Assembly: GCA_001464275.1 (NCBI GenBank)
Contig: LNFL01000140.1
Span: forward strand, 1-58,906
Source: Actinobacteria bacterium Ga0077560
Lineage (GTDB): Bacteria; Actinomycetota; Thermoleophilia; Miltoncostaeales; Miltoncostaeaceae
Length of the DNA: 58,906 nucleotides
Direction: 5' to 3'
Part shown: in pieces, positions 16,798 to 25,784 of the stretch
Layout: the number at the start of each line of letters is the position of its first letter
How positions within the stretch are numbered: the first letter of the stretch is position 1
Made by a program: the position numbers and the translations under genes
Notes under the pieces: generated by a model
Seen by the model: only the letters and a program-made list of their open reading frames with translations
Database searches by the model: none
What the model was told of the DNA's origin: nothing

Positions 16798-19700
16798 TCC
16801 CTGCGCCGGTTCATGTCCAACGCGAACGCCATCGCCGGCAGCCAGTCCTCGGTGTTCGTGATCCCGCAGAGCGACGCCGGCTACACGGCCTCCCCGGTCG
16901 GCTTCACCGTGCGCCCCGCGGCCGGCCTGCCGGGCCTCGACGACCCGGTCGTGCTGGACGCCGCCACGCAGCCCGAGCGGGCCGCGCAGGGGCGGCCCGT
17001 GGTCGCCGTGGACGGCTCGCTCGTGGGCGCCGGCGACGGCGTGACCCTCCTGGCCGGCGCCACCGGATCGACGGTGCGCGGGCTGGTGGTGCACTCCTTC
17101 ACCGGCAACGGGGTGACCGTGGGCGCCGGCGGCGCCACGGTGGCGGGCAACTGGCTGGGCATCGGACTGGACGGCACCGCCGCCCCGAACACGCTGAACG
17201 GCCTGCGGGTCACCGGTGGCACCGCCACGGTGGGCGGCACCACGGCGGCCGACGGCAACGTGATCTCCGGCAACGGCGCCGACGGCGTCAACATCACCGG
17301 CGCCGACGGCACGCTGGCGCACAACCGCATCGGCACCGGCGCCGCCGGGAACGCGGCCGTTCCGAACGGCGACGACGGCGTGGACGTGGGCGCCGCGAAC
17401 ACCTCAGTCGGCGGCGCCGCGGCGGGTGAGGGCAACGTCATCTCCGGCAACGCCGACGACGGCGTCAACCTGGGCGCCGGCGGCGGCGGCGCGACGCTGC
17501 GGGGCAACACCATCGGGCTCGGGGCCGACGGTGCGACCGCGGTGCCCAACGGCGACCTGGGCGTGTGGGTCAACAGCTCCGGCAACACCATCGGCGGCAC
17601 CACCGCACCGAAGGGCAACACGATCGCCGCGAACACCCGGGCCGGCGTGCTGGTCAACGGCGGAGTGTCCGGCAACGCCATCCTGCGCAACGCCATGGCC
17701 GGCAACGGCGGCCTGGGCATCGACCTGAACGCCACGGTCATCACCTCCGCCGACCCCTCCGACGGCGTCACCCCCAACGACCCCGGCGACGGCGACACCG
17801 GCGGCAACGGCCTGCTCAACACCCCGGTCATCACCTCGGTGGTCGAGAACACCGCCACCGCCACGGCGACCTACGACATCGACCTGGCGGCGGGCACGTA
17901 CCGCGTCGAGTTCTTCGCCAACCCCGCCGGCGCCGACCCGTCGGGCAGTGGCGAGGCCGGCGTCTTCCGCGCCGCGGCGACCGTCGTGCACCCCGGCGGC
18001 ACCGCCACCCGCACCCTCGCGCTCACCGCCGCGGCCGGCGAGGTGATCACCGCGACCGTCACGCAGGACACCGGCGGCGGCACCTTCGGCGCCACGTCCG
18101 AGATCTCTCCCGCCGTCACCGCCGTGGCCGGCAACGATCCACCGGCCAACACCGTCCCGGCCGCCCAGACGATCGCCGAGGACGCGCCGCTGGTGTTCGC
18201 CGCCGGCGGCCCGCTGGAGCTCTCGATCACCGACCCCGACGCCGGCTCGGGCGCCATGGACGTGACCCTCACGGCCACCAACGGCACGCTCACGCTCAGC
18301 GGCACCGCCGGCCTCACCTTCCTCACCGGCGACGGCACCGCGGACGCCACGATGCGCGTCACCGGCACCATCGCGAACATCAACGCCGCGCTCAACGCCG
18401 CCACCTTCGTGCCGCCGCTCGGCTACGCGGGGCCCGCGTCGCTGCAGATCACGACCGACGACCAGGGCAACACCGGCGTCGGCGGGGCCAGGACCGACAC
18501 CGACACGCTCACGATCACCGTGAGCGCCCAGAACGACCCGCCCGTGCAGACGCTGCCGGGCCCGCGGACCGTGGCCGAGGACACCCCCCTCGTCCTGGGC
18601 GGGGGGACGGCCATCTCGGTGGCCGACGCCGACGCCGGGCTCGCCCCCGTGAAGGTGGACCTCACCGCCACCAACGGGCTGCTCACGCTGTCCGGCACCG
18701 CGGGCCTGACCTTCAGCACCGGCGACGGCACCATCGACCCGTCGATGGCCTTCACGGGAACGCTGGCCGACGTGAACGCCGCGCTCGACGGGCTCACGTT
18801 CTCCCCCGCCGGCGACCACGTGGGCGCCGCGGGAATCCGCATCGTCACGGACGACCAGGGCGCCACCGGCGCCGGCGGCGCGCAGACCGACGACGACACG
18901 CTGGCGATCACCGTGACCGCGGTGAACGACCCGCCGGTCATCACGCTGCCCGCGCCGATCACGGCCCCGGGCGGCACGCCGTTGGTGCTCTCCACGGGCA
19001 ACGCGAACCTCGTCTCGATCGCCGACGTGGACGCCGGCTCGGCGCCGGTGCGGGTGACGCTGGCCGCGGACCGCGGCAGCCTCACGCTGGCCTCCACCGC
19101 CAACCTGGCGTTCGTGGTGGGCGACGGGTCGCTGGACACCACCATGACGTTCACGGGCGCCCTGGTGGACGTGATGGCCGCCATCGACGGGATGACCCAC
19201 CTGCCCACGCCCGGCTACAGCGGGGCGGCCACCATCACGGTCGACGTCTCCGACCAGGGCGCCACGGGGGCGGGCGGCCCGCTCACCGACACGGACGCGC
19301 TGGCGATCACCCTCACGCCCAACCCCAGCGCGCCGTCCCTGGATCCGGTCCCGCCGCGGACCGTGGCGGAGGGCACCGCGCTGCTGTTCACCGCCACCGC
19401 GACCGACCCCGACCTGCCGGCCGACACGCTCACCTTCTCGCTGGTGGGCGCCCCCGCCGGCGCGTCGGTGGACCCCGGCACCGGGGCGTTCACGTGGACG
19501 CCCTCGGAGTCGCAGGGTCCCGGGGTGTTCACCTTCGCGCTGGTGGTGACCGACGGCACGGCCGCCTCGGACTCCGAGTCCGTGAGCGTGACCGTGACCG
19601 AGGTGAACGCGGCACCGCTGGTGGACCCGATCGCCGACCAGTCCAGCGGTGAGGGTGACGCGGTGTCCGTGCAGGCCACGGCGACCGACCCCGACCTGCC

Positions 19701-21057
19701 GGCGCAGGCGGTCACCTGGTCGGCCACCGGGCTGCCGCCCGGGGTCACCATCGACCCCTCGACCGGAGCCATGACGGGCACCATCACCGCGGGGGCCGTC
19801 GCCGGCAGCCCGTACGCCGTGACCGTGACGGCGACGGACCCGGACGGTGCCGCCACCTCCACCGCCTTCTCATGGTCGGTCTCACCGTCGAACTCGGCGC
19901 CCGTGCTGTCGCCGGTCCCCGACGCGACCATCGACGAGCAGGATCCGTACACGGTGGTCGCGGCCGCGACCGACCCCGAGGGGCAGGCCCTGCGGTTCGA
20001 GCTGCGCCAGGCGCCGGCCGGGATGACCGTCGACGCCGCCACGGGGCGCATCCGCTGGACCCCCTCCGAGGCGCAGGGCCCCGACACCTACACCGTCCGC
20101 GTGGCGGTCACCGACGCCGGCACGCCCGCGATGTCCGCGGAGCGCACGTTCACCCTCAAGGTGGCCGAGGTGAACCGCTCCCCCGTGCTCACCGCCATCC
20201 CCGACCAGCAGGCGCGCGCGGGGACCGCCTGGGGACTCACCGCCGAGGCGACGGACCCCGACGTGCCCGAAAACCTGCTGCGCTTCAGCGTCGAGGGACC
20301 CGCGGGCATGACCGTGGACGACGCGGGCGTGCTGGCCTGGACGCCCTCGGACGCCGATGTGGGCCCGCACGCGGTGACCCTGCGGGTCCTGGATGACGGC
20401 ACGCCCCGCCGGCAGGACGAGACCACCTTCACCATCACCGTCGCGGCCGCCGGCGGCGGCACGCCCGGGCCGGGACCCGAGCCGGGCGGAGGCGTCACCC
20501 CGCTGCCCGGTCCCGGCGCGCCGGATCCCGGTGACGGCGTGGACCCGCTGCCGCCGGCGCGTCCCCGCCCGCCCGCCACGCCCGCCAAGCCGGGGAAGCC
20601 CGCGCGCGTCACGCCCACCGCCCCGGGATCGCGGCTGTTCCCGGAGTTCGTGGCGCTCGCACCGCCCGTCGCCCCGGATTCCCGCGTCACCGTCACGCTC
20701 ACCGCCCCCCTGGAGGCGCTCACCGCCGTCGCGGAGCTGGACGTGCCGGTCCAGCTGCTGTCGATGGGTGGCGCGTGGACGTTCCTGGTGGTCGGGCTGG
20801 CCGGGGTGCGCCGCCAGAAGCGCCGCCCGTACTTCGTGGTGGACGTCCCGCGGGGCCGGGTGCTGCGCGTCCTGTCGGCGCCCAACCCCGCGGCGGAGCT
20901 GCGCTTCATGCTGCGCCCGGATGCCGGCCCGGTGTGGTCGCGCAGGCTCCCGCGGCGACGCGGCGGCCGCCGATGGGTGGAGATCGACACGCCCCTGGGC
21001 CCGGGCCACGCCGACGCCGCATACCTGCGCGACGCCCGCCCGGACCTCGAGGACTAG
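16327..21057 (+). CDS. Giant modular surface protein, C-terminal portion
   Basis: This is the continuation of the gene starting at 13359; GTG 16327 is merely the first possible start in this frame. It holds blades 5-7, a beta-helix region (VISGNGADGVNITG type repeats, 16.8-17.9 kb), three cadherin/VCBS-like repeats each opened by NDPP (18.1-19.3 kb), four Ig-like putative repeats (SAPSLDPVPP, NAAPLVDPIA, NSAPVLSPVP, NRSPVLTAIP; 19.3-20.45 kb), and a Pro/Gly linker. A membrane helix (WTFLVVGLAGV) lies near 20.78 kb, followed by a basic tail of about 80 residues. It is a membrane-anchored adhesin- or matrix-like protein. Its TAG shares the palindrome CTAG with the stop of the convergent gene. 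Confidence 0.8.
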   Translation: MGTDPDGYTSLAWDGRYVYLVPYYNGAAYHGEVLRYDTAGGFGAAGSWDAFDLPGAGFTGAVGFRTASFDGRFLYLSQDRDGGGQADRVMRYDTRAAFAAAGSWTPFDPAAAGVGTDPDGALGSSFDGRYLYISHWSNGSDFSSEVLRYDTVRTGQGSLRRFMSNANAIAGSQSSVFVIPQSDAGYTASPVGFTVRPAAGLPGLDDPVVLDAATQPERAAQGRPVVAVDGSLVGAGDGVTLLAGATGSTVRGLVVHSFTGNGVTVGAGGATVAGNWLGIGLDGTAAPNTLNGLRVTGGTATVGGTTAADGNVISGNGADGVNITGADGTLAHNRIGTGAAGNAAVPNGDDGVDVGAANTSVGGAAAGEGNVISGNADDGVNLGAGGGGATLRGNTIGLGADGATAVPNGDLGVWVNSSGNTIGGTTAPKGNTIAANTRAGVLVNGGVSGNAILRNAMAGNGGLGIDLNATVITSADPSDGVTPNDPGDGDTGGNGLLNTPVITSVVENTATATATYDIDLAAGTYRVEFFANPAGADPSGSGEAGVFRAAATVVHPGGTATRTLALTAAAGEVITATVTQDTGGGTFGATSEISPAVTAVAGNDPPANTVPAAQTIAEDAPLVFAAGGPLELSITDPDAGSGAMDVTLTATNGTLTLSGTAGLTFLTGDGTADATMRVTGTIANINAALNAATFVPPLGYAGPASLQITTDDQGNTGVGGARTDTDTLTITVSAQNDPPVQTLPGPRTVAEDTPLVLGGGTAISVADADAGLAPVKVDLTATNGLLTLSGTAGLTFSTGDGTIDPSMAFTGTLADVNAALDGLTFSPAGDHVGAAGIRIVTDDQGATGAGGAQTDDDTLAITVTAVNDPPVITLPAPITAPGGTPLVLSTGNANLVSIADVDAGSAPVRVTLAADRGSLTLASTANLAFVVGDGSLDTTMTFTGALVDVMAAIDGMTHLPTPGYSGAATITVDVSDQGATGAGGPLTDTDALAITLTPNPSAPSLDPVPPRTVAEGTALLFTATATDPDLPADTLTFSLVGAPAGASVDPGTGAFTWTPSESQGPGVFTFALVVTDGTAASDSESVSVTVTEVNAAPLVDPIADQSSGEGDAVSVQATATDPDLPAQAVTWSATGLPPGVTIDPSTGAMTGTITAGAVAGSPYAVTVTATDPDGAATSTAFSWSVSPSNSAPVLSPVPDATIDEQDPYTVVAAATDPEGQALRFELRQAPAGMTVDAATGRIRWTPSEAQGPDTYTVRVAVTDAGTPAMSAERTFTLKVAEVNRSPVLTAIPDQQARAGTAWGLTAEATDPDVPENLLRFSVEGPAGMTVDDAGVLAWTPSDADVGPHAVTLRVLDDGTPRRQDETTFTITVAAAGGGTPGPGPEPGGGVTPLPGPGAPDPGDGVDPLPPARPRPPATPAKPGKPARVTPTAPGSRLFPEFVALAPPVAPDSRVTVTLTAPLEALTAVAELDVPVQLLSMGGAWTFLVVGLAGVRRQKRRPYFVVDVPRGRVLRVLSAPNPAAELRFMLRPDAGPVWSRRLPRRRGGRRWVEIDTPLGPGHADAAYLRDARPDLED

Positions 21058-21656
21058 GCCAGCGCCGACGCCAGGGCCGCGGCCGCGCCCTCGGTGACCG
21101 GCGCGCCGTGGCTCACCAGCACGCGCTCCACGCCGAGCTCGAGGACGGGCGCGAGCTGCGCGCGCACCGCGTCGGGCGATGTGCCCTCGGGCAGCCAGGA
21201 GGCCGGGCACAGGCGCAGCCCCCCGTCTCCGTCGCCCAGCAGGACGTCCCCGGGAACCAGCGCCCGGTGGGCGGGGACCCAGACCATCAGCTCGTCCGCG
21301 GCAGGGACCGGCATCAGGACCACGCCCCGTGGCGCGGTGCCCGGCGATGCCGGCCCGATGATCCGCGTGCCCGGGTACCGCCCGGCGATGACGTCGGCGC
21401 TGCGCCGGTGCCAGGCGGCGGTCAGCACCACCGCCACCGGCAGCCGCAGGCGCTCCACGTCGCGATCCAGGTGCAGCAGAAACCGCTCCGCCTGGGCGGC
21501 GTCGGACGGGATCAGCGGGTCCACCAGCACCACGGCGTCGAGGGTCTCCAGATAGACGCTGCCCACCTCGGCATCCCACCCCAGGTCGCCGGGCGTCCAG
21601 TCCGGATGGGGGCTGCTCCAGCGCCACAGCCCCTCGGCGAGCCGCTCGACCCTCAC
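21054..21656 (-). CDS. Metallo-beta-lactamase-fold-like protein lacking the metal motif
   Basis: A 200-residue protein from GTG 21656 (GTGA overlap with the gene upstream). The opening VERLAEGLWRWSSPHPDW, the strand VVLVDPLIP, and the later PGDVLLGD and VLVSHGAPV follow an MBL-fold hydrolase. Where HxHxDH should stand it has TAAWHRRSAD, so two or more metal ligands are missing and hydrolase activity is doubtful. It is shorter than typical members (about 220-280). Possible roles are binding or regulation; no partner is evident apart from the coupled membrane protein. Confidence 0.7.
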   Translation of the reverse strand: MRVERLAEGLWRWSSPHPDWTPGDLGWDAEVGSVYLETLDAVVLVDPLIPSDAAQAERFLLHLDRDVERLRLPVAVVLTAAWHRRSADVIAGRYPGTRIIGPASPGTAPRGVVLMPVPAADELMVWVPAHRALVPGDVLLGDGDGGLRLCPASWLPEGTSPDAVRAQLAPVLELGVERVLVSHGAPVTEGAAAALASALA

Positions 21657-22192
21657 GAGGTCCCCTCCTCGAGCGGTTCCAAAGTCACCAGCAGGCGCTG
21701 GTCGCCCGATTCGATGTAGTTCACCCGGTACCGCACGCCGTCGGTGAGCACGAGCGAGCGCAGGCCGTCGATCTCGAAGCGCACGTCTCCGAAGTCGGCC
21801 CACCAGGTCCCCTCGCTCATGGTGGGGCGCATCTCCAGGACGCCCTCGGCGTGATGGAGCCGGTGCTCGGCGAACATGGTCCGCATGCGGCGGGTCCTGC
21901 GCGCGAAGAAGGCGATGATGAGCAGCATCCAGGCGAAGATGGCCCCCACCACGACCAGCGTGATGCCCGCGTCGCCGCCGGGCTGGGTGAGGGCCGCCAC
22001 CACCGCGAACGCGCCGGCCAGCCCGAACACCACCGTCAGGATGACCGCCGAGCGACGGCTGCCGCGCCGTTGGATCTCCGCCGTGCGGGTGAACCCCTGC
22101 TCCTGCTCAGGGGTGAGGCGCCCGGCGGTGTTGGCGGCCAGGTCCTCGGCGGTGAATCCCCACTCGGCGCCGAGCTTCGGGTCGAAGGCCAT
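21653..22192 (-). CDS. Two-helix membrane protein of unknown function
   Basis: A 179-residue protein starting at ATG 22192 (MAFDPKLGAEWGF). A hydrophilic N-terminal 60 residues, two adjacent membrane helices (AVILTVVFGLAGAFAVVAAL and ITLVVVGAIFAWMLLIIAFF), a basic turn RRTRRMR and a soluble C-terminal domain of about 75 residues rich in beta strands are visible. I do not recognise a family. It sits 8 nt downstream of the antiporter stop and overlaps the MBL-like gene by 4 bp, so all three are probably co-transcribed. Confidence 0.7.
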   Translation of the reverse strand: MAFDPKLGAEWGFTAEDLAANTAGRLTPEQEQGFTRTAEIQRRGSRRSAVILTVVFGLAGAFAVVAALTQPGGDAGITLVVVGAIFAWMLLIIAFFARRTRRMRTMFAEHRLHHAEGVLEMRPTMSEGTWWADFGDVRFEIDGLRSLVLTDGVRYRVNYIESGDQRLLVTLEPLEEGTS

Positions 22193-22200
22193 GCGGAACC

Positions 22201-23355
22201 CTATCCCGGCGCCGGCGCCGCGCCGCCGGGGGCCGTGGGGATGCGCCGCACCCCCACGGCCATCACCAGCGCCGACCCCAGGGCCGCGGTCATCACGGCG
22301 GCGCCCTGGCTCGGCGTGAGGACCCCGGACCGCAGGCCCAGGGCCACGGCCGCGGCGGGCACGCCCATCTGGGCGGTGGCCACGAGGCCCGCCGCGGCGG
22401 GCAGCCGCGCCGCCAGCGCGGCGGCCATGTGCACGGCCACCGAGGCCCCCAGCAGCAGCCCGGCGAGCAGCAGGTCGCGCGGCCGCTCCGCCAGCGCCCG
22501 GAGGTCCAGCTGGGCGCCCAGGGTCACCAGGAACACGGGCACGAAGAACCCCTCCGCCAGGCCCAGCACCTCCCACGCCAGCCGCCGCGGCCGGCCGATG
22601 AGCGCCACCACGGCGCCGGCCGAGAACCCGGCCACCAGGATGCTGGCGTCCAGCTCCACCGCGAGCCACGCCAGCAGGAAGAGGATCACCAGCGCGATGC
22701 GCAGGTCCAGGCCCCATCGACGGCGCTTGGAGAGCCGCCGGTAGCGGCGGAACCACTCCCTGCCGCGCGCGGCGTGCCACACCATCCACAGCAGCACGCT
22801 CACGCCGGTGACCGCGATCCCGCCGGCCAGGGTGCGCCACACCGACCCCGAGGTCGTCACCAGCGGCAGCGCCATCACGCCGGCCACGTTGGCGACGCTC
22901 ACCCAGGCCACCGCCGCCATGCCCGCCGGGCCCCGGTCGAGGCCCCGCTCGGCGAGCGCCGGGACGGCGAGCGCCGCGGAGGTCGACGCCAGCAGCACCG
23001 CCGCGATCCACGGACGGTCCAGGTCCCCGCCGGCCGCGACCAGGAACCCCGCCGGCACGGCGAGGACGGCGGCGGCGCCGGCGGCCAGCGCGCCCCGGCC
23101 GATCGCGGACCGCAGCCCCGGGTCCCGCAGCGGCAGGGCCGCGCCCAGGGAGAACATCAGCAGTGCGAACCCGATGTCGGACAGGAACCGCAGCGTGGGG
23201 TCGCCCAGGTCCACGATGTCGAACCCGGTCCGGCCGATGACCAGCCCCGCGGCGAGCTCGCCCACCACCAGCGGCGGGGCGAGACGGGGCAACCCCGCCA
23301 GCAGGGGACCCACCAGGCCGCACGCCATGATGAGCGCGAGCGTTCCGAAACCCAC
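22201..23355 (-). CDS. Cation/proton antiporter, CPA2 family
   Basis: This 384-residue polytopic protein has about 12 hydrophobic segments and the CPA2 opening: ACGLVGPLLAGLPRLAPPLVVGELAAG and LMFSLGAALPL. It would exchange Na+ or K+ for protons across the cytoplasmic membrane. There is no C-terminal TrkA-N domain, unlike KefB/KefC. GTG 23355 is preferred to GTG 23370 because TACGGT lies 6 nt before it. The two genes downstream follow closely. Confidence 0.85.
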   Translation of the reverse strand: MGFGTLALIMACGLVGPLLAGLPRLAPPLVVGELAAGLVIGRTGFDIVDLGDPTLRFLSDIGFALLMFSLGAALPLRDPGLRSAIGRGALAAGAAAVLAVPAGFLVAAGGDLDRPWIAAVLLASTSAALAVPALAERGLDRGPAGMAAVAWVSVANVAGVMALPLVTTSGSVWRTLAGGIAVTGVSVLLWMVWHAARGREWFRRYRRLSKRRRWGLDLRIALVILFLLAWLAVELDASILVAGFSAGAVVALIGRPRRLAWEVLGLAEGFFVPVFLVTLGAQLDLRALAERPRDLLLAGLLLGASVAVHMAAALAARLPAAAGLVATAQMGVPAAAVALGLRSGVLTPSQGAAVMTAALGSALVMAVGVRRIPTAPGGAAPAPG

Positions 23356-23361
23356 GCCCCG

Positions 23362-23367
23362 ACCGTA
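23362..23367 (-). promoter_or_regulatory. -10 element, leaderless start of antiporter
   Basis: TACGGT on the minus strand with a 6-nt spacer to GTG 23355. Confidence 0.45.
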
Positions 23368-23385
23368 CACGCCGGGCGGCCCGGT

Positions 23386-23865
23386 TCAGCCCAGCAGTCC
23401 GCCCACCCAGTCCAGGTCGCCGCCGCGCACCGCCTCGATGAGGCGGCCCAGCGGCAGCCGGCCGGCGGCCTGCCGCAGCAGGAACTCCTCCACCGAGTTG
23501 ATCGCGTCGGCGCGGACGGCGTCGTCGACGGCCCGCATCAGGCCGCGGCGCAGGGCCTCCTCGACGCGTCCCTCGTCGAGCCGGTAGGCGTCGGTGAACT
23601 CCCTGAACCTGGCGTCGCTGGTCACGGCCAGTGCCAGCGCCTCACGGGACACGCCCAGATCGCATGCCGCCCCGTCGAGGGCCGACAGCGCGATCTGCTC
23701 GGCGAGCGCCCGGGTGCCGTCGGGGTCGCGCCACTCCCGGGGCTGGCACGGATCGGCCACCGCGAGCGGGTCGTACCGCCCGCCGCCCAGCGCGACGTAC
23801 ACCCCCACCAGCAGGATCCCCAGCGCCGTGACCACCGCCACGAGCACCGGTCCCGGGCGCCTCAC
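23386..23865 (-). CDS. Small membrane-anchored protein of unknown function
   Basis: A 159-residue protein with one N-terminal membrane helix (PVLVAVVTALGILLVGVYVAL) and a helical extracytoplasmic domain containing two Cys (DPCQPREW and GAACDLG) that could pair. The C-terminal half (RLDEGRVEEALRRGLMRAVDDAVRAD) is strongly amphipathic. GTG 23865 overlaps the MFS stop (GTGA), so it is probably an accessory to that transporter; the MFS protein itself has a large extracytoplasmic loop near its C-terminus. No family recognised. Confidence 0.7.
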   Translation of the reverse strand: MRRPGPVLVAVVTALGILLVGVYVALGGGRYDPLAVADPCQPREWRDPDGTRALAEQIALSALDGAACDLGVSREALALAVTSDARFREFTDAYRLDEGRVEEALRRGLMRAVDDAVRADAINSVEEFLLRQAAGRLPLGRLIEAVRGGDLDWVGGLLG

Positions 23866-25211
23866 AGTCGCACCCGGCCGCGCGCGAGCGCGAGGGGCAG
23901 CAGCGCCAGCAGCGCCAGCGCCGCCGCGGCGAGGAACGACCGGGCCACCGAGCTGGTGGCCGCGCGGTCGAGCTGCTCACCCAGGGCCCGTTCCAGGCCG
24001 TCGAACTCGGCCCGGTCGTCCGTCTCCGGGACGACCTCCCGGAAGATCGGCGAGAGGTCCGGGACCTGCCCGTCGGCACCGGCCAGCACCCGCTCACCCG
24101 CCCGGGCGAGCTCGATCTTGGTGGCCGGGGCGACGCGGCTGTCGAGCAGCAGCGCGGTCACCGCGTCCTGCGCCCGCTCCTGCTGGCGGTCCAGGTCGGC
24201 CACGAAGACCGGCGTGAGCATCAGGATCCCCAGCACCACCCCCAGGTGCCGCGACGCCAGCGTCCACCCGCCGTGCACGCCCTGGGGGCTGCGGCCGGCC
24301 AGGGCCGCCTCGGTGAGCGCGCCGACGGTGAGCCCCAGGCCGAGGCCGATCAGCACCTGCGGCGCGAGCGTCCAGGCGACCGACGCACCCGGCATCAGGC
24401 CCAGCGCGGCCAGGCCGGCGGCCACGCCGATCGCCCCGGCGGCCGCACGGCCGGCGGGACCGCCACGGCCGCCCAGGTACCGGCCGGCCAGCAGCGCCGC
24501 GACCGGCATCACCGACACTCCGACGGCCGCCTGCACGGGCTCCAGCCCCCAGCCGTTGATCATCAGCAGCACCACCAGGAACAGTGCGGCGGTGAGGGCC
24601 GCGGAGATCAGCACCAGCGCCGCGTTGGCGGCCAGGTGGGGCCGGCCGGCGCGCGCCGCCGCCCGGACCGGGCGGGTCCCCGCGACGGCCAGGCCGGCCA
24701 GGACCACCGGCACCTGCGCGACGAAGATGGCCTCCCAAGAGATGAGCTGGGTCAGCAGGCCGCCCGCCGCGGGTCCCAGCGCCGTGCCGAGCGCCCCCGC
24801 GGCGGCCCACCTCCGGGCGGCGGCCGCCTCGGAGCCCACCAGGCCGGGCAGCAGCTCCAGGGCCGCGCACACGGTGAGCGCACCGCCCACGGCCTGCGCG
24901 CACCGCGCCACCAGCAGCGTCCCCAGCCCCGGCGCCAGGGCGCACGCCAGCGAGGCGGCCGAGAACGCCGCGATCCCGGCGACGAAGACCAACCGCGGAT
25001 GGCGGCGCGCGGCGTACGCCGCGGGCACCGCCGCGAGGCCCAGCGCCAGGTTGTAGGCGGTGAGGACCCACGCGACGGTCGCCACCGTCACGTCGTACTG
25101 CCGGAGGATCTCGGGCAGGGCGAGGATGACGATCGAGGAGTCGGCGAGGACCACGCCGACCGCCCCGGCGATGGCCGTGACGGCGACGGCCCGAGGGACG
25201 AGCGAGGACAC
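23862..25211 (-). CDS. MFS transporter, DHA2-like
   Basis: This 449-residue protein starts with the DHA2 pattern LADSSIVILALPEILRQY and WVLTAYNL and has about 14 membrane segments. Between the last two lies a loop of about 100 residues (DRQQERAQDAVTALL to QLDRAATSS), probably outside the cell. It is likely a proton-driven drug or metabolite exporter; substrate unknown. GTG 25211 is preceded by TACAAC and 6 nt, a weak -10 element. It is divergent from the YidB-like gene and overlaps the small membrane protein downstream by 4 bp. Confidence 0.88.
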   Translation of the reverse strand: MSSLVPRAVAVTAIAGAVGVVLADSSIVILALPEILRQYDVTVATVAWVLTAYNLALGLAAVPAAYAARRHPRLVFVAGIAAFSAASLACALAPGLGTLLVARCAQAVGGALTVCAALELLPGLVGSEAAAARRWAAAGALGTALGPAAGGLLTQLISWEAIFVAQVPVVLAGLAVAGTRPVRAAARAGRPHLAANAALVLISAALTAALFLVVLLMINGWGLEPVQAAVGVSVMPVAALLAGRYLGGRGGPAGRAAAGAIGVAAGLAALGLMPGASVAWTLAPQVLIGLGLGLTVGALTEAALAGRSPQGVHGGWTLASRHLGVVLGILMLTPVFVADLDRQQERAQDAVTALLLDSRVAPATKIELARAGERVLAGADGQVPDLSPIFREVVPETDDRAEFDGLERALGEQLDRAATSSVARSFLAAAALALLALLPLALARGRVRL

Positions 25212-25269
25212 CCGTCTGTTGTAGCCGCCCGGCGGGCGCAGGGGCTGTCGCTTGGCCGACCCTGAACCG

Positions 25270-25297
25270 TAGACTCGGACTCCCCCCGATCAAGGAG
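25270..25297 (+). promoter_or_regulatory. -10 element and ribosome-binding site of YidB-like gene
   Basis: TAGACT at 25270-25275 as -10 and AAGGAG at 25292-25297, 5 nt before the ATG. No good -35 was found. This is a gene with a real leader, in contrast to many neighbours. Confidence 0.5.
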
Positions 25298-25302
25298 ACC
25301 TC

Positions 25303-25713
25303 ATGGGAATGCTGGAAGATCTCGCCGGCGGCGCGCTCGGCAAGCTGCTGGGCGGCGGCAACGGCGCCAAGCTGGTGCAGGTGGCGATGGGCATGCTCGG
25401 CGGCGCGGGCGGCCTTGGCGGCCTCTCCGGCCTGCTCTCGAAGTTCCAGTCCTCCGGTCTGCAGGAGCAGGCCGACTCCTGGGTCTCGACCGGGGAGAAC
25501 AAGGGCATCAACGCGGACCAGGTCCGCCAGGCCATCGGTGACGACGAGATCGACCGCGTGGCGAACGAGGCGGGCGTGTCGCGCGACGAGGCCGCCGGCG
25601 GCCTCGCGGAGCTGCTGCCGCAGCTCATCGACAAGCTCACCCCCGACGGCAACGTGCCGGACGAGGGTGGCCTGATGGACCGCCTCGGCAGCCTGGGCAA
25701 GCTGCTCGGCTGA
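25303..25713 (+). CDS. YidB / DUF937 family protein
   Basis: A 136-residue protein of the YidB-like DUF937 family. A Gly/Leu-rich N-terminus (LAGGALGKLLGGGNGAK, GGAGGLGGLSGLL) is followed by QSSGLQEQADSWVSTGENKG and INADQVRQAIGDDEIDRVA, then VSRDEAAGGLAELLPQLIDKLTPDG, all conserved in this family. Function is poorly known. It is monocistronic, with its own promoter, a good ribosome-binding site and a strong hairpin after the stop. Confidence 0.88.
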   Translation: MGMLEDLAGGALGKLLGGGNGAKLVQVAMGMLGGAGGLGGLSGLLSKFQSSGLQEQADSWVSTGENKGINADQVRQAIGDDEIDRVANEAGVSRDEAAGGLAELLPQLIDKLTPDGNVPDEGGLMDRLGSLGKLLG

Positions 25714-25722
25714 TCGCCGCTC

Positions 25723-25754
25723 CACCGGTCCCGGGCGCCCGCCCGGGACCGGTG
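25723..25754 (+). terminator. Hairpin terminator after YidB-like gene
   Basis: Perfect 14-bp stem CACCGGTCCCGGGC / GCCCGGGACCGGTG with a 4-nt loop, 9 nt after the stop. There is no T tract, as usual for high-GC genomes. Confidence 0.65.
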
Positions 25755-25771
25755 CCGTCGTGGCCGGCGGC

Positions 25772-25777
25772 TACGGT
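25772..25777 (+). promoter_or_regulatory. -10 element, leaderless start of Mrr-like gene
   Basis: TACGGT with a 7-nt spacer to ATG 25785; it lies just beyond the YidB hairpin. Confidence 0.5.
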
Positions 25778-25784
25778 CGGCGGG

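Noticed and set aside
17404..19200. Long minus-strand ORF (598 codons) opposite the giant surface gene
   Set aside because: It is a shadow of the very GC-rich plus-strand gene; its sequence is Gly/Arg/His/Val-rich with no domain.
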